Source: G965200765 sp965203865 (lineage in GTDB: Bacteria > Pseudomonadota > Gammaproteobacteria > Arenicellales > JAJDZL01). From it: a stretch of 64,000 nucleotides of DNA. A program made the position numbers and the translations under genes. The notes below the pieces were generated by a model that was not told the origin of the DNA, did no database searches, and worked only from the letters and a program-made list of their open reading frames with translations. Each line of letters starts with the position of its first letter. Within the stretch, counting starts at the first letter, position 1. Shown piece by piece: positions 42,841 through 51,453 of the stretch. The stretch spans positions 1,302,001-1,366,000 of the forward strand of contig OZ241916.1 of NCBI GenBank assembly GCA_965203865.1, written 5' to 3'.

Positions 42841-43482
42841 ATGGGGCAAAAAGTTCATCCTACTGGAATCCGTTTGGGGATTACGAAAGATTGGAGTTCT
42901 CGCTGGTTTGCAACTGGAAGCGATTACGCAAAAAACTTGAAAGATGATCTAAAAATCAGAGAATTTGTTCGCAAGCGTCTGCCGAATGCAGCAATTGGCG
43001 AAATTAAAATCGAGCGACCTTCGCAGAATATGAAGGTGGTGATTCATACGGCAAGACCTGGAATCGTCATTGGCAAGAAGGGCGAGGATATTACTGACTT
43101 GCGTTATGAGCTGACTCGAATAAATGGTGCGCCAGTGGATGTAAAAGTGCAGGAAATTCACAAGCCTGATTTGAATGCAAGGCTTGTGTCCGAAAATATT
43201 TGCGAGCAACTGGAGAAGCGAATCATGTTTCGCCGGGCGATGAAGCGCGCTGTTCAAAATTCGATTCGGGTGGGAGCGCTGGGAGTCAAAGTTATGATTG
43301 CAGGTCGTTTGAATGGTGCAGAAATTGCCCGAACCGAATGGTACAGAGAGGGCCGAGTGCCTTTGCATACATTGCGAGCCAATGTTGATTATGGATTTTC
43401 AGAAGCACACACAACATACGGCGTACTTGGTGTGAAAGTGTGGATTTTCAAGAAATCGGAGCCGGAAGAGTCCGAGAGATAG
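42841..43482 (+). CDS. rpsC: 30S ribosomal protein S3
   Basis: The 213-residue S3 helps form the mRNA entry channel. It begins MGQKVHPTGIRLGITKDWSS, has the KH domain ARPGIVIGKKGEDITDLRYE and the C-terminal REGRVPLHTLRANVDYGFSE. It is about 20 residues shorter at the C-terminus than E. coli S3 (233). Confidence 0.97.
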   Translation: MGQKVHPTGIRLGITKDWSSRWFATGSDYAKNLKDDLKIREFVRKRLPNAAIGEIKIERPSQNMKVVIHTARPGIVIGKKGEDITDLRYELTRINGAPVDVKVQEIHKPDLNARLVSENICEQLEKRIMFRRAMKRAVQNSIRVGALGVKVMIAGRLNGAEIARTEWYREGRVPLHTLRANVDYGFSEAHTTYGVLGVKVWIFKKSEPEESER

Positions 43483-43486
43483 TAAC

Positions 43487-43900
43487 ATGCTACAGCCAAA
43501 AAGAACTAAATTTCGCAAGCAGCAAAAGGGTCGCAATCGCGGATTGGCGACTAGAGGCAATCTAGTCAGTTTTGGCGACTACGGCCTGAAAGCCACTACG
43601 CGTGGGCGCATAACAGCACGGGAGATCGAAGCTGGCAGGCGTGCGATAAATCGCTACGTAAAAAGAGGCGGGAAAGTTTGGATTCGCATATTTCCGGACA
43701 AGCCGGTTTCCAAGAAACCACTTGAGGTTCGTATGGGGAAAGGAAAAGGAAATCCAGAGTACTGGGTATTCGTAACCAAGCCAGGTCACGTGATCTATGA
43801 AATTGAAGGCGTTTCGGAAGATATGGCAAGAGAAGCATTCCGTTTGGCCGGAGCAAAAATATCCGTGAGAACGGCTTTCTCAAAAAGACAGGGTTTATGA
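43487..43900 (+). CDS. rplP: 50S ribosomal protein L16
   Basis: The 137-residue L16 is near the A site. It reads MLQPKRTKFRKQQKGRNRGL, with ITAREIEAGRRAINRYVKRG and VRMGKGKGNPEYWVFVTKPG. It overlaps rpmC by 4 bp (ATGA). Confidence 0.98.
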   Translation: MLQPKRTKFRKQQKGRNRGLATRGNLVSFGDYGLKATTRGRITAREIEAGRRAINRYVKRGGKVWIRIFPDKPVSKKPLEVRMGKGKGNPEYWVFVTKPGHVIYEIEGVSEDMAREAFRLAGAKISVRTAFSKRQGL

Positions 43901-44106
43901 TGCTAACCGCAAGTGAAATCAGAGGCAAATCCGCAGAAGAATTGCAGAAAGAATTACTAGGTCTGCGAAAAAAGCAATTTCAACTGCGAATTCAACGAAG
44001 TACCGGACAACTGGCGAATGTTTCGCAATTTAAAGAAATTCGCAAAGATATTGCCCGGGTTCAAACTATTTTAAATGAGCAAAAGAAAGCAAAGCAGAAT
44101 GACTGA
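43897..44106 (+). CDS. rpmC: 50S ribosomal protein L29
   Basis: The 69-residue helical L29 reads MMLTASEIRGKSAEELQKEL, LLGLRKKQFQLRIQRSTGQL and IRKDIARVQTILNEQ. ATG 43897 overlaps the rplP stop; the second ATG at 43900 is equally possible. It overlaps rpsQ by 8 bp. Confidence 0.96.
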   Translation: MMLTASEIRGKSAEELQKELLGLRKKQFQLRIQRSTGQLANVSQFKEIRKDIARVQTILNEQKKAKQND

Positions 44107-44371
44107 AGGAACTGAAAAGAAAGTGCGAACCCTGCAGGGTATCGTGGTGAGCAGTAAAATGGACAAGTCGATTACTGTAGTAGTTGAGCGAAAAGTCAAG
44201 CATCCGCTGTACAAAAAATATGTAAAGCGAATAACGAAGTTGCATGCTCATGACGAGGACAATCGTTGTCACGAACGAGACATGGTGTTGATTCAGGAAT
44301 GTCGCCCGATTTCCAAAACAAAAAGCTGGAAGTTGGTTGAAGTGCTTGAAAGCGGGTATGAAGGAACTTAG
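44099..44371 (+). CDS. rpsQ: 30S ribosomal protein S17
   Basis: The 90-residue S17 reads MTEGTEKKVRTLQGIVVSSK, KSITVVVERKVKHPLYKKYV and ECRPISKTKSWKLVEV. ATG 44099 gives the family start; an ATG 8 codons upstream in the same frame is inside rpmC and adds nothing recognisable. Confidence 0.97.
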   Translation: MTEGTEKKVRTLQGIVVSSKMDKSITVVVERKVKHPLYKKYVKRITKLHAHDEDNRCHERDMVLIQECRPISKTKSWKLVEVLESGYEGT

Positions 44372-44384
44372 CGAGGGGTTGGCG

Positions 44385-44753
44385 ATGATTCAAATGCAAA
44401 GCATGCTTGATGTTGCTGACAATAGCGGAGCCAAGCGCGTGCAGTGTATAAAGGTTCTGGGTGGTTCCAAGCGCCGTTACGCAGGTATTGGGGATGTGAT
44501 TCGAATTACCATAAAGGAAGCCATCCCAAATAGTCGAGTGCGCAAGGGGGAGGTTTTTTATGCCGTAGTTGTTCGAACCCGAAAAGGTGTGCGCCGAGGC
44601 GACGGGTCAGTGATTCGCTTTGATAGAAATGCAGCTGTGCTTTTGAATTCACAACTGCAGCCGATTGGCACGCGTATATTCGGGCCGGTTACACGCGAAC
44701 TTCGAACTGAAAATTTTATGAGAATTATCTCTCTGGCCCCGGAAGTGCTGTAG
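44385..44753 (+). CDS. rplN: 50S ribosomal protein L14
   Basis: The 122-residue L14 starts MIQMQSMLDVADNSGAKRVQ after GAGGGG, with the conserved VVVRTRKGVRRGDGSVIRFD and GTRIFGPVTRELR. The open frame upstream into rpsQ is rejected as the start. Confidence 0.98.
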   Translation: MIQMQSMLDVADNSGAKRVQCIKVLGGSKRRYAGIGDVIRITIKEAIPNSRVRKGEVFYAVVVRTRKGVRRGDGSVIRFDRNAAVLLNSQLQPIGTRIFGPVTRELRTENFMRIISLAPEVL

Positions 44754-44764
44754 GAAGAATTACA

Positions 44765-45082
44765 ATGAACAAGTTTAGAAAAGGTGATGAAGTCATTGTG
44801 ATTACCGGCAAGGACCGCGGTAAGCGAGGCGCAGTGCTGAATATTCTTCCTGACGGCAAGGCATTGGTTAATGATGTAAATGTTGTCAAGCGCCACACCC
44901 GGCCCAATCCAAACAAGAATCAGGTTGGAGGAATTGTATCCAAGGAGGCACCACTGCAAATTTCAAATCTGGCGCACTACAATCCTGTGACTCAAAAAGC
45001 GGACAGGGTGGGGTTTCGATTTCTGGAAGATGGCACAAAGGTTCGCTATTTTAAGTCGAATGGCGAAGTAGTGGATACATAG
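44765..45082 (+). CDS. rplX: 50S ribosomal protein L24
   Basis: The 105-residue L24 starts 50S assembly. It has the KOW motif GDEVIVITGKDRGKRGAVLN and HTRPNPNKNQVGGIVSKEAP. It lies 11 bp after rplN and 16 bp before rplE. Confidence 0.97.
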   Translation: MNKFRKGDEVIVITGKDRGKRGAVLNILPDGKALVNDVNVVKRHTRPNPNKNQVGGIVSKEAPLQISNLAHYNPVTQKADRVGFRFLEDGTKVRYFKSNGEVVDT

Positions 45083-45098
45083 CGGAAAAGGGTGTAGG

Positions 45099-45656
45099 AT
45101 GACTGAATTGAGTAGAATGGAGCAGTTTTACCGAAATGAGCTTGTTGCCAAGCTCAGGGACGAATTCGCGTATAAAAATGACATGCAGGTACCGAAATTG
45201 TCAAAAATTACGCTTAACATGGGGGTTGGAGAAGCGATTTCCAAGAAAGATAAAAATTTGATTACAAATGCTTGCAATGACTTGGCGTTGATCTCTGGCC
45301 AAAAACCTGTTGTTACCAAGGCAAAAAGAGCTGTTGCAGCATTTAAAATTCGCGAAGGCTTTGAAATTGGTTGCATGGTTACACTAAGAAGACGAAACAT
45401 GTATGAGTTTCTGGACCGGTTGATTTCGATTGCAATACCTAGAATCAGGGACTTTCGCGGGTTGCCTGCGCGTTCCTTTGATGGAAGGGGCAACTACTCT
45501 TTCGGAATTCGAGAGCAAATTGTATTTCCCGAGATTGACTATGACAAAGTGGATGCAATCCGCGGTTTGAATGTAACGATTACTACAACAGCACCTACGG
45601 ACAACGAAGCACGAACGTTGTTGAAAGGATTTAATTTTCCATTACGGCAAAACTAA
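45099..45656 (+). CDS. rplE: 50S ribosomal protein L5
   Basis: The 185-residue L5 binds 5S rRNA and the P-site tRNA. It reads KLSKITLNMGVGEAISKKDK, SGQKPVVTKAKRAVAAFKIR and RGLPARSFDGRGNYSFGIRE. It is a few residues longer at the N-terminus than in E. coli. Confidence 0.98.
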   Translation: MTELSRMEQFYRNELVAKLRDEFAYKNDMQVPKLSKITLNMGVGEAISKKDKNLITNACNDLALISGQKPVVTKAKRAVAAFKIREGFEIGCMVTLRRRNMYEFLDRLISIAIPRIRDFRGLPARSFDGRGNYSFGIREQIVFPEIDYDKVDAIRGLNVTITTTAPTDNEARTLLKGFNFPLRQN

Positions 45657-45657
45657 A

Positions 45658-45963
45658 ATGGCTAAGAAATCAGTGGTTGAACGTGAATTGAAGCGAGAAA
45701 TTCTTGTGAAGCATTATGCTCAGCGACGCTCTGAGCTGAGAAAGCGATGCAAGGATGAAACGCTGTCCATGGAAGAGAGGTGGGATGCAATGATGGCTTT
45801 GCAGAAACTGCCTCGCGACAGTAGCAAGTCCCGGTTGCGACACCGGTGCTCTTTGACAGGGCGACCGCGCGGCTACTATAGAAAATTCGGATTGAGCAGA
45901 AACAAACTTCGCGAGGTAATCATGCAAGGCGAGGCGCCCGGTGTGGTAAAAGCGAGCTGGTAA
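45658..45963 (+). CDS. rpsN: 30S ribosomal protein S14 (zinc-free form)
   Basis: The 101-residue S14 is the long form without a CxxC zinc ribbon, as in most gammaproteobacteria. It ends RPRGYYRKFGLSRNKLREVI. It starts one base after the rplE stop. Confidence 0.98.
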   Translation: MAKKSVVERELKREILVKHYAQRRSELRKRCKDETLSMEERWDAMMALQKLPRDSSKSRLRHRCSLTGRPRGYYRKFGLSRNKLREVIMQGEAPGVVKASW

Positions 45964-45980
45964 AAAGGATATTAACTAAA

Positions 45981-46376
45981 ATGGCGATGACAGACCCAAT
46001 TGCAGATATGCTGACTCGGATTAGAAATGCCACTTTTGTGGACAGTTCTGATGTATCCATGCCAAGCTCGCGTGTGAAAACAGAAATTGCCCGCGTATTG
46101 GAAAATGAGGGTTATATTTCTGGATTTGAAGTCACTTCGGACAGTGCGAAAGCAAAGTTGACCATACAGTTAAAGTACTACAATAGCAGTTCGGTAATTG
46201 AAAGAATTGATCGTGTCAGCAAGCCTGGCAGAAGGGTTTATTGCGGTGTTGGCGAGCTGCCTTTGATTAACGGCGGGCTTGGTGTTGCAATTTTAAGCAC
46301 ATCTAAAGGTGTAATGACAGCTCAGGATGCCAAGAAAGCCGGAATCGGCGGCGAAGTGATTTGTTTCGTGAGTTAG
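45981..46376 (+). CDS. rpsH: 30S ribosomal protein S8
   Basis: The 131-residue S8 reads MAMTDPIADMLTRIRNATFV, with SKPGRRVYCGVGELPLINGG and GVAILSTSKGVMTAQDAKKA. In E. coli this protein represses the spc operon. ATG 45981 is used; ATG 45987 is an alternative. Confidence 0.98.
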   Translation: MAMTDPIADMLTRIRNATFVDSSDVSMPSSRVKTEIARVLENEGYISGFEVTSDSAKAKLTIQLKYYNSSSVIERIDRVSKPGRRVYCGVGELPLINGGLGVAILSTSKGVMTAQDAKKAGIGGEVICFVS

Positions 46377-46389
46377 CCTGAGAGCAGAG

Positions 46390-46938
46390 ATGTCCCGTAT
46401 TGCAAAAGAACCAGTAGTTGTGCCATCCGGTGTGGAAGTTACGATTTCCAATGGATTACTTGTGGCAAAAGGCCCCAAAGGGGAATTGAACCTTGCGCTT
46501 TACCCGCGTGTAGATGTTGTACACGAAAACGGGACTATCACAGTTGCCCCCAAAGGCACAAGCAAGCGGGCACAGGCAATGTCAGGCACTACTCGTTCGC
46601 TCATTGCCAATACGATTGCCGGAGTTGCAACAGGATTTGAAAAAGGATTGACACTTGTTGGAACCGGGTATCGTGCGAAAGTCACGGGGCGAACGTTGAG
46701 TATAAATGCTGGATTTTCGCACCCAGTTGAATATGAAGCACCAGATGGGATCACATTTGAAGTTACATCAGAATCAAGTTCGCAAGTTGAACTGGTTGTC
46801 AGGGGATGCGATAAACAGGTTGTGGGGCAGATTGCAGCGAATATTCGTCGAATTCGGCCGCCTGAACCCTATAAAGGCAAGGGCATTCGGTACGCAGGTG
46901 AGCGAATACGTCAAAAGCAAGCAAAGAGTGTGGGCTAG
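46390..46938 (+). CDS. rplF: 50S ribosomal protein L6
   Basis: The 182-residue L6 begins MSRIAKEPVVVPSGVEVTIS and ends with RIRPPEPYKGKGIRYAGERI, the conserved rRNA-binding part. It is 13 bp after rpsH. Confidence 0.98.
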   Translation: MSRIAKEPVVVPSGVEVTISNGLLVAKGPKGELNLALYPRVDVVHENGTITVAPKGTSKRAQAMSGTTRSLIANTIAGVATGFEKGLTLVGTGYRAKVTGRTLSINAGFSHPVEYEAPDGITFEVTSESSSQVELVVRGCDKQVVGQIAANIRRIRPPEPYKGKGIRYAGERIRQKQAKSVG

Positions 46939-46947
46939 ATAAAGAGC

Positions 46948-47304
46948 ATGGCTGACAAAAGGAAAAACAGGCTTCGCCGGGCGAGAAAATCTCGGATACG
47001 AATACTTGGCGGCGAAAGGTATCGTTTATCTGTGCATCGAACGCCCAGGCATATTTACGCTCAGGTAATTTCTCCCGAGGGGGGACAAACTATTGTCAGT
47101 GCCTCCAGTCTGGACCCCAAGATAAGAAAAAATCTTGCTTCAGGCGGTGGAATTTTTGCAGCGCAGGCAGTTGGAAAGGAAATTGCCCAAAGAGCACTTG
47201 AAAAGGATATCAAAGTCATGGCGTTCGACCGGTCAGGGTTTCGCTATCATGGACGAATAAAAGCTTTGGCGGATGCTGTCCGTGAAGAAGGGGTTTCAAT
47301 ATAG
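46948..47304 (+). CDS. rplR: 50S ribosomal protein L18
   Basis: The 118-residue L18 brings 5S rRNA to the 50S subunit. It reads RLSVHRTPRHIYAQVISPEG and ends FDRSGFRYHGRIKALADAVR. Confidence 0.98.
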   Translation: MADKRKNRLRRARKSRIRILGGERYRLSVHRTPRHIYAQVISPEGGQTIVSASSLDPKIRKNLASGGGIFAAQAVGKEIAQRALEKDIKVMAFDRSGFRYHGRIKALADAVREEGVSI

Positions 47305-47322
47305 GAGCAAGCAAGAAAGACT

Positions 47323-47847
47323 ATGGCAGTAATGGAACACAATATAGCAGAAGAAGAGCTTCAAGAGCAGTTAATCAAAGTTCGGCGTGTTTCCAAGGTT
47401 GTCAAGGGCGGCCGTATATTTGGCTTTTCAGCCTTGACAGTGGTTGGCGACGGCAATGGGCTTGTGGGCATCGGCGTTGGCAAGGCGCGAGAAGTGCCGG
47501 TTGCCGCACAAAAATCCTTTGTTGCGGCCAAGAGCAATATTGTGAAAATTCACTTGAATGACGGCACAATCCAGTATCCTGTAATAGGCAAGCATGGTGC
47601 GGTCAAAGTAGTGATGCGACCTGCTTCGAAGGGAACCGGAATTATCGCCGGAGATACAATGCGCCTGATTTTTGAAGCAGCGGGTGTAAAAGATATTCTT
47701 GCAAAGGTCGTCGGAAATACCAATGCAATTAATGTTGCCAGAGCGACAATTGCCGGATTACGCTCAATACGTAATCCGCAGGAAATTGCTGACCGGCGGG
47801 GCAAGTCATTGAGTGAAATTTTTGGCACTCTGAAAGACGGAGATTAA
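47323..47847 (+). CDS. rpsE: 30S ribosomal protein S5
   Basis: The 174-residue S5 contributes to decoding accuracy. It has VRRVSKVVKGGRIFGFSALT, VVGDGNGLVGIGVGKAREVP and the C-terminal SIRNPQEIADRRGKSLSEIF. Its last codons provide the GGAG that precedes the unusual rpmD start. Confidence 0.98.
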   Translation: MAVMEHNIAEEELQEQLIKVRRVSKVVKGGRIFGFSALTVVGDGNGLVGIGVGKAREVPVAAQKSFVAAKSNIVKIHLNDGTIQYPVIGKHGAVKVVMRPASKGTGIIAGDTMRLIFEAAGVKDILAKVVGNTNAINVARATIAGLRSIRNPQEIADRRGKSLSEIFGTLKDGD

Positions 47848-47852
47848 AAATT
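47839..47852 (+). promoter_or_regulatory. Ribosome binding site and ATT start of rpmD
   Basis: GGAG at 47839-47842, inside the end of rpsE, is 7 bases before ATT at 47850-47852. No ATG, GTG or TTG occurs in the rpmD frame between the rpsE overlap and the conserved L30 core, so ATT (or, less likely, CTG 47874) has to serve as the start. Confidence 0.6.
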
Positions 47853-48050
47853 AACGCTACCTCAAAAACAAAGCTGCGTGTCAAGCAAACACGAAGTATT
47901 CACGGCAGACTCAAGTCGCACAAGGCATGCGTGCGAGGCTTGGGGCTGCGCCGGATCAATCATACGCGTGTTCTTGAAGACACACCGCAAGTTCGCGGCA
48001 TGATTAGAAAGGTGTCGTACATGGTGGAATATGAGGAAATTGCCGAATGA
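47850..48050 (+). CDS. rpmD: 50S ribosomal protein L30, probable ATT start
   Basis: The frame encodes 66 residues with the full L30 sequence: KTKLRVKQTRSIHGRLKSHK, VRGLGLRRINHTRVLEDTPQ and VRGMIRKVSYMVEYEE. Its place between rpsE and rplO is standard. The stop TGA overlaps the rplO start (ATGA). No normal start codon is available; ATT 47850 with GGAG 7 bases upstream gives a protein only a few residues longer than usual. ATT starts are known from infC and a few other genes. A sequencing error is the main alternative. Confidence 0.92.
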   Translation: MNATSKTKLRVKQTRSIHGRLKSHKACVRGLGLRRINHTRVLEDTPQVRGMIRKVSYMVEYEEIAE

Positions 48051-48481
48051 GCGAGCAAATTGAAACGAGGTATACGCCGGGAGCGCGTAAGGTTCGCAAG
48101 CGGGTAGGGCGAGGAGATGGCTCAGGACATGGGAATCGATGCGGCCGCGGCAACAAAGGGCAAAACTCGCGTTCTGGTGGAGGTGTGCGAGCAGGGTTTG
48201 AAGGGGGGCAGATGCCTTTGCATAGACGTTTGCCGAAAAGAGGATTTCATTCGCAGGCATTCAATTCGACTGCTGAAGTCAAGCTTGCAGACCTTGCGAA
48301 GTTTGCAGGCGAGACTGTTGATATTGAAGTGTTGAAAAAGGAAAAAATTATTCCAAGAACTGCCCTGCGTGCGAAAATAATTGTTTCGGGCAATTTGGAA
48401 AAAAAAGTGCATGTTCGCGGACTGATGGTGTCCAAGGGAGCGCGGGCTGCAATTGAAGCCGCAAAAGGAACAGTGGAGTAA
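48047..48481 (+). CDS. rplO: 50S ribosomal protein L15
   Basis: The 144-residue L15 has the glycine-rich KRVGRGDGSGHGNRCGRGNK, GGVRAGFEGGQMPLHRRLPK and a C-terminal globular part. The ATG overlaps the rpmD stop. Confidence 0.97.
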   Translation: MSEQIETRYTPGARKVRKRVGRGDGSGHGNRCGRGNKGQNSRSGGGVRAGFEGGQMPLHRRLPKRGFHSQAFNSTAEVKLADLAKFAGETVDIEVLKKEKIIPRTALRAKIIVSGNLEKKVHVRGLMVSKGARAAIEAAKGTVE

Positions 48482-48487
48482 TCGACT

Positions 48488-49834
48488 ATGGCTTTTCCCA
48501 GTATCTCAAAACGGGTTGCAAGCATCGGAACGCTTAGTGAGTTGCGATTGCGAATTATGTTCGTGCTTGGCGCAATGGTTGTGTTCCGCCTGGGAACTCA
48601 TGTACCGGTTCCAGGCGTTGACCCAGCGGCAGTAGCGGCATTGTTTGAGCAAACAAGAGGGTCGATCATTGACATATTCAACGTTTTTTCCGGCGGTGCA
48701 TTGTCAAGGCTTTCCATTTTCGCACTCGGTGTTATGCCGTATATTTCCGCTTCAATCATCATGCAGATGATGACTGCTGTAATACCGACGCTTGAACAGC
48801 TGAAAAAAGAAGGCGAAGCCGGCCGAAGAAAAATTACGGAATACACAAGGTATGGGACTGTTTTGCTGGCAACGTTCCAAGGGCTTGGAATTGCGATTGC
48901 GATTGAAGGGCAGGTAGCTGGCGGCAGTGCAGTGGTATTGACACCCGGTATTGGATTTAAGCTTACAACAGTTGCAAGCATGGTTACTGGAACAATGTTT
49001 TTGGTTTGGCTCGGGGAGCAGACAACTGAACGAGGAATTGGCAATGGAATTTCACTGTTGATTTTTGCAAGCATTGTTGCTGGATTGCCTTCAGCGGTTG
49101 CCGGAACGCTGGAGTTGGCCAGAACAGGCGCATTTACCCCTCTTGGTGTATTGGCATTATTTGTTGGCGCAATATTTGTTACAGGTTGCGTGGTTTTCTT
49201 TGAAAGAGGCCAGCGTCGAATAACAGTCAATTATGCCCAGCGCCAACAAGGTCGAAAAATGCTGGCCGGGCAAACCAGCCATCTGCCATTGAAAATCAAT
49301 ATGTCTGGTGTTATCCCTCCGATTTTTGCATCAAGTATAATTTTGTTTCCGGTTAGTCTTGGCAGCTGGTTTGGACAAACGGAAGGCATGGGCTGGATGC
49401 AGGATATTGCAACTACAATTGGGCCCGGTCAACCTATTTATATGGTTCTCTATGCATCACTAATTGTATTCTTTTGCTTTTTCTACACTGCCCTTGTATT
49501 TAGTCCGAAAGACATGTCCGACAATTTGAAAAAATCGGGTGCGTTTATTCCAGGCATACGCCCGGGTTCTCAAACCACGAAATACATTGATACAGTAGTT
49601 TCGCGTCTGACGCTGGCAGGTGCTGTGTATCTTGTTGTGGTTTGTCTTATACCGGAGTTTTTGGTAGTGCAGTGGAGCGTTCCATTTTATTTCGGTGGAA
49701 CGTCCTTGTTAATTATTGTTGTAGTTATGCTGGATTTAATTTCGCAAGTACAGTCTCACTTGATGTCGCGCCAGTATGAGAGCCTGCTGAAGAAATCCTC
49801 GCTTTCCGGCGGCGGTTTGGGCGGTTTAACTTAG
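48488..49834 (+). CDS. secY: Preprotein translocase subunit SecY
   Basis: The 448-residue channel protein of SecYEG has ten hydrophobic segments. Recognisable parts: HVPVPGVDPAAVAALF, the plug and TM2 region NVFSGGALSRLSIFALGVMP, ASIIMQMMTAVIPTLEQLKK and, in the cytoplasmic loops, RRITVNYAQRQQGRKM. It follows rplO by 6 bp, the usual place at the end of the spc operon. Confidence 0.98.
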   Translation: MAFPSISKRVASIGTLSELRLRIMFVLGAMVVFRLGTHVPVPGVDPAAVAALFEQTRGSIIDIFNVFSGGALSRLSIFALGVMPYISASIIMQMMTAVIPTLEQLKKEGEAGRRKITEYTRYGTVLLATFQGLGIAIAIEGQVAGGSAVVLTPGIGFKLTTVASMVTGTMFLVWLGEQTTERGIGNGISLLIFASIVAGLPSAVAGTLELARTGAFTPLGVLALFVGAIFVTGCVVFFERGQRRITVNYAQRQQGRKMLAGQTSHLPLKINMSGVIPPIFASSIILFPVSLGSWFGQTEGMGWMQDIATTIGPGQPIYMVLYASLIVFFCFFYTALVFSPKDMSDNLKKSGAFIPGIRPGSQTTKYIDTVVSRLTLAGAVYLVVVCLIPEFLVVQWSVPFYFGGTSLLIIVVVMLDLISQVQSHLMSRQYESLLKKSSLSGGGLGGLT

Positions 49835-49859
49835 TCAAATTTAGTAGTGAAGAAAGTCA

Positions 49860-49973
49860 ATGAAAGTTAGAGCTTCTGTAAAAAGATTCTGCAGAAACTG
49901 CAAAGTCATCAAACGTAACCGCGTGGTTCGTGTGATTTGCTCCGACCCGCGGCACAAGCAACGTCAAGGTTGA
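49860..49973 (+). CDS. rpmJ: 50S ribosomal protein L36 (zinc-binding form)
   Basis: The 37-residue protein MKVRASVKRFCRNCKVIKRN, with cysteines at 11, 14 and 27 and histidine 32, is the zinc-binding form of L36. It lies in its standard place between secY and rpsM. Confidence 0.97.
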   Translation: MKVRASVKRFCRNCKVIKRNRVVRVICSDPRHKQRQG

Positions 49974-50034
49974 ACAGACTGTTTGCCTGATGAATCCAAA
50001 ATCAGCTTGAATTGAATAAATTAGGAGTAGAAAC

Positions 50035-50391
50035 TTGGCACGAATAGCGGGAATCAATCTGCCTGTTCAAAAGCACATCAGAATCGCGTTAACTTCAATC
50101 TACGGGATTGGAATCAGCACGGCGGAAAAAATCTGTGCGGATGCGAAAGTGGACAAAATGGCAAAGGTGCGAACTTTATCGGAAGAGGATGCAGAGCGAC
50201 TTCGGGCAGAAGTGGCAAAGTATCGAATTGAAGGTGACCTTAGAAGAGAAGTTTCAATGAATATTAAGCGGCTAATGGATTTGGGTTGCTATCGGGGTTT
50301 GAGGCATCGTCGCGGGTTGCCGGTACGCGGGCAAAGGACATCAACGAACGCTCGAACCCGAAAAGGACCGCGCAGGCCAATTCGTAAATAG
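50035..50391 (+). CDS. rpsM: 30S ribosomal protein S13
   Basis: The 118-residue S13 contacts the P-site tRNA and bridges to the 50S subunit. It reads ARIAGINLPVQKHIRIALTS and ends RGQRTSTNARTRKGPRRPIR. The start is TTG at 50035, 8 bases after AGGAG; no ATG occurs in the right place. Confidence 0.97.
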   Translation: MARIAGINLPVQKHIRIALTSIYGIGISTAEKICADAKVDKMAKVRTLSEEDAERLRAEVAKYRIEGDLRREVSMNIKRLMDLGCYRGLRHRRGLPVRGQRTSTNARTRKGPRRPIRK

Positions 50392-50402
50392 GAGATAAAG
50401 CA

Positions 50403-50795
50403 GTGGCAAAGCCGAAATCACGCAAACGTAGAGCAAAGATTAAACGCACAGTCAGTGAAGGAGTAGCGCATGTTCATGCTACCTTTAACAATACAATTGT
50501 GACCATCACAGACCGGCAAGGCAACGTATTGTGTTGGTCGACTGCCGGAAAAATGGATTTCAAGGGGTCAAGGAAGAGTACACCGTTTGCGGCTCAGATG
50601 GCATCGGAAGATTGTGCAAAAAGTGCTATGGATATGGGAATGAAGTATATAGATGTACAAGTCAGGGGGCCGGGACCAGGTCGCGATTCAGCGGTACGAG
50701 CGTTGAATGCTGCAGGATTGGAAGTCGGTAGCATTACTGATGTTACTCCGATTCCACACAATGGTTGTCGTCCGCCAAAGCGTCGGAGAGTTTAG
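50403..50795 (+). CDS. rpsK: 30S ribosomal protein S11
   Basis: The 130-residue S11 has VSEGVAHVHATFNNTIVTIT, VRGPGPGRDSAVRALNAAGL and the C-terminal PIPHNGCRPPKRRRV. The start is GTG after GGAGAT. Confidence 0.98.
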   Translation: MAKPKSRKRRAKIKRTVSEGVAHVHATFNNTIVTITDRQGNVLCWSTAGKMDFKGSRKSTPFAAQMASEDCAKSAMDMGMKYIDVQVRGPGPGRDSAVRALNAAGLEVGSITDVTPIPHNGCRPPKRRRV

Positions 50796-50798
50796 ATT

Positions 50799-51428
50799 AT
50801 GGCGAGATATACAGGTCCAACTTGCAAGTTGGCGCGTCGTGAGCAGGCAGATTTGGGACTGAAGCGACGAGGAGATTTTAAAGCGTTCAACGATAAGTGC
50901 CATTTCGAAAAGGTTCCAGGCCAGAAGGCGGGAATACGCCGGGTCAGGCTGAGTGTTTACGGAAAATTATTGCGTGAAAAGCAGAAACTGCGCAGAACGT
51001 ACGGAGTCATGGAAAAGCAGTTTCGCAAGCACTTTTTTGAAGCATCCAGAAGAAGAGGTTCGACAGGAATTAATCTACTTCAAATCCTGGAATCTCGGCT
51101 GGACAATGTGGTTTATCGTATGGGATTTGGTTGCACTCGGGCGGAATCCAGGCAATTGGTGAATCATAACGCAGTTTTAGTCAATGACAAGCGGGTAAAT
51201 ATCCCGTCCTACGAAGTGAAGCCTGGCGATATTGTACAAATACGGGAGAAGAGCCAATCTCAGGAGCGAATAATTTTCTCCTTGGAAATTGCTGAACGCA
51301 TAGGTTTTCCGGAATGGATAGAAATGGATACAGCTAATTTTAAAGGCGTATTCAAGGAATTGCCTAATCGGGAAGAATTGCCAGATGATATTAATGAAAC
51401 ACTGGTAGTGGGCTACTACTCAAAGTAA
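50799..51428 (+). CDS. rpsD: 30S ribosomal protein S4
   Basis: The 209-residue S4 nucleates 30S assembly and represses the alpha operon in E. coli. It begins MARYTGPTCKLARREQADLG and has the S4 domain RLDNVVYRMGFGCTRAESRQ, LVNHNAVLVNDKRVNIPSYE. It lies 3 bp after rpsK. Confidence 0.98.
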   Translation: MARYTGPTCKLARREQADLGLKRRGDFKAFNDKCHFEKVPGQKAGIRRVRLSVYGKLLREKQKLRRTYGVMEKQFRKHFFEASRRRGSTGINLLQILESRLDNVVYRMGFGCTRAESRQLVNHNAVLVNDKRVNIPSYEVKPGDIVQIREKSQSQERIIFSLEIAERIGFPEWIEMDTANFKGVFKELPNREELPDDINETLVVGYYSK

Positions 51429-51453
51429 CATTTCAAACTTATACGGAATATCA

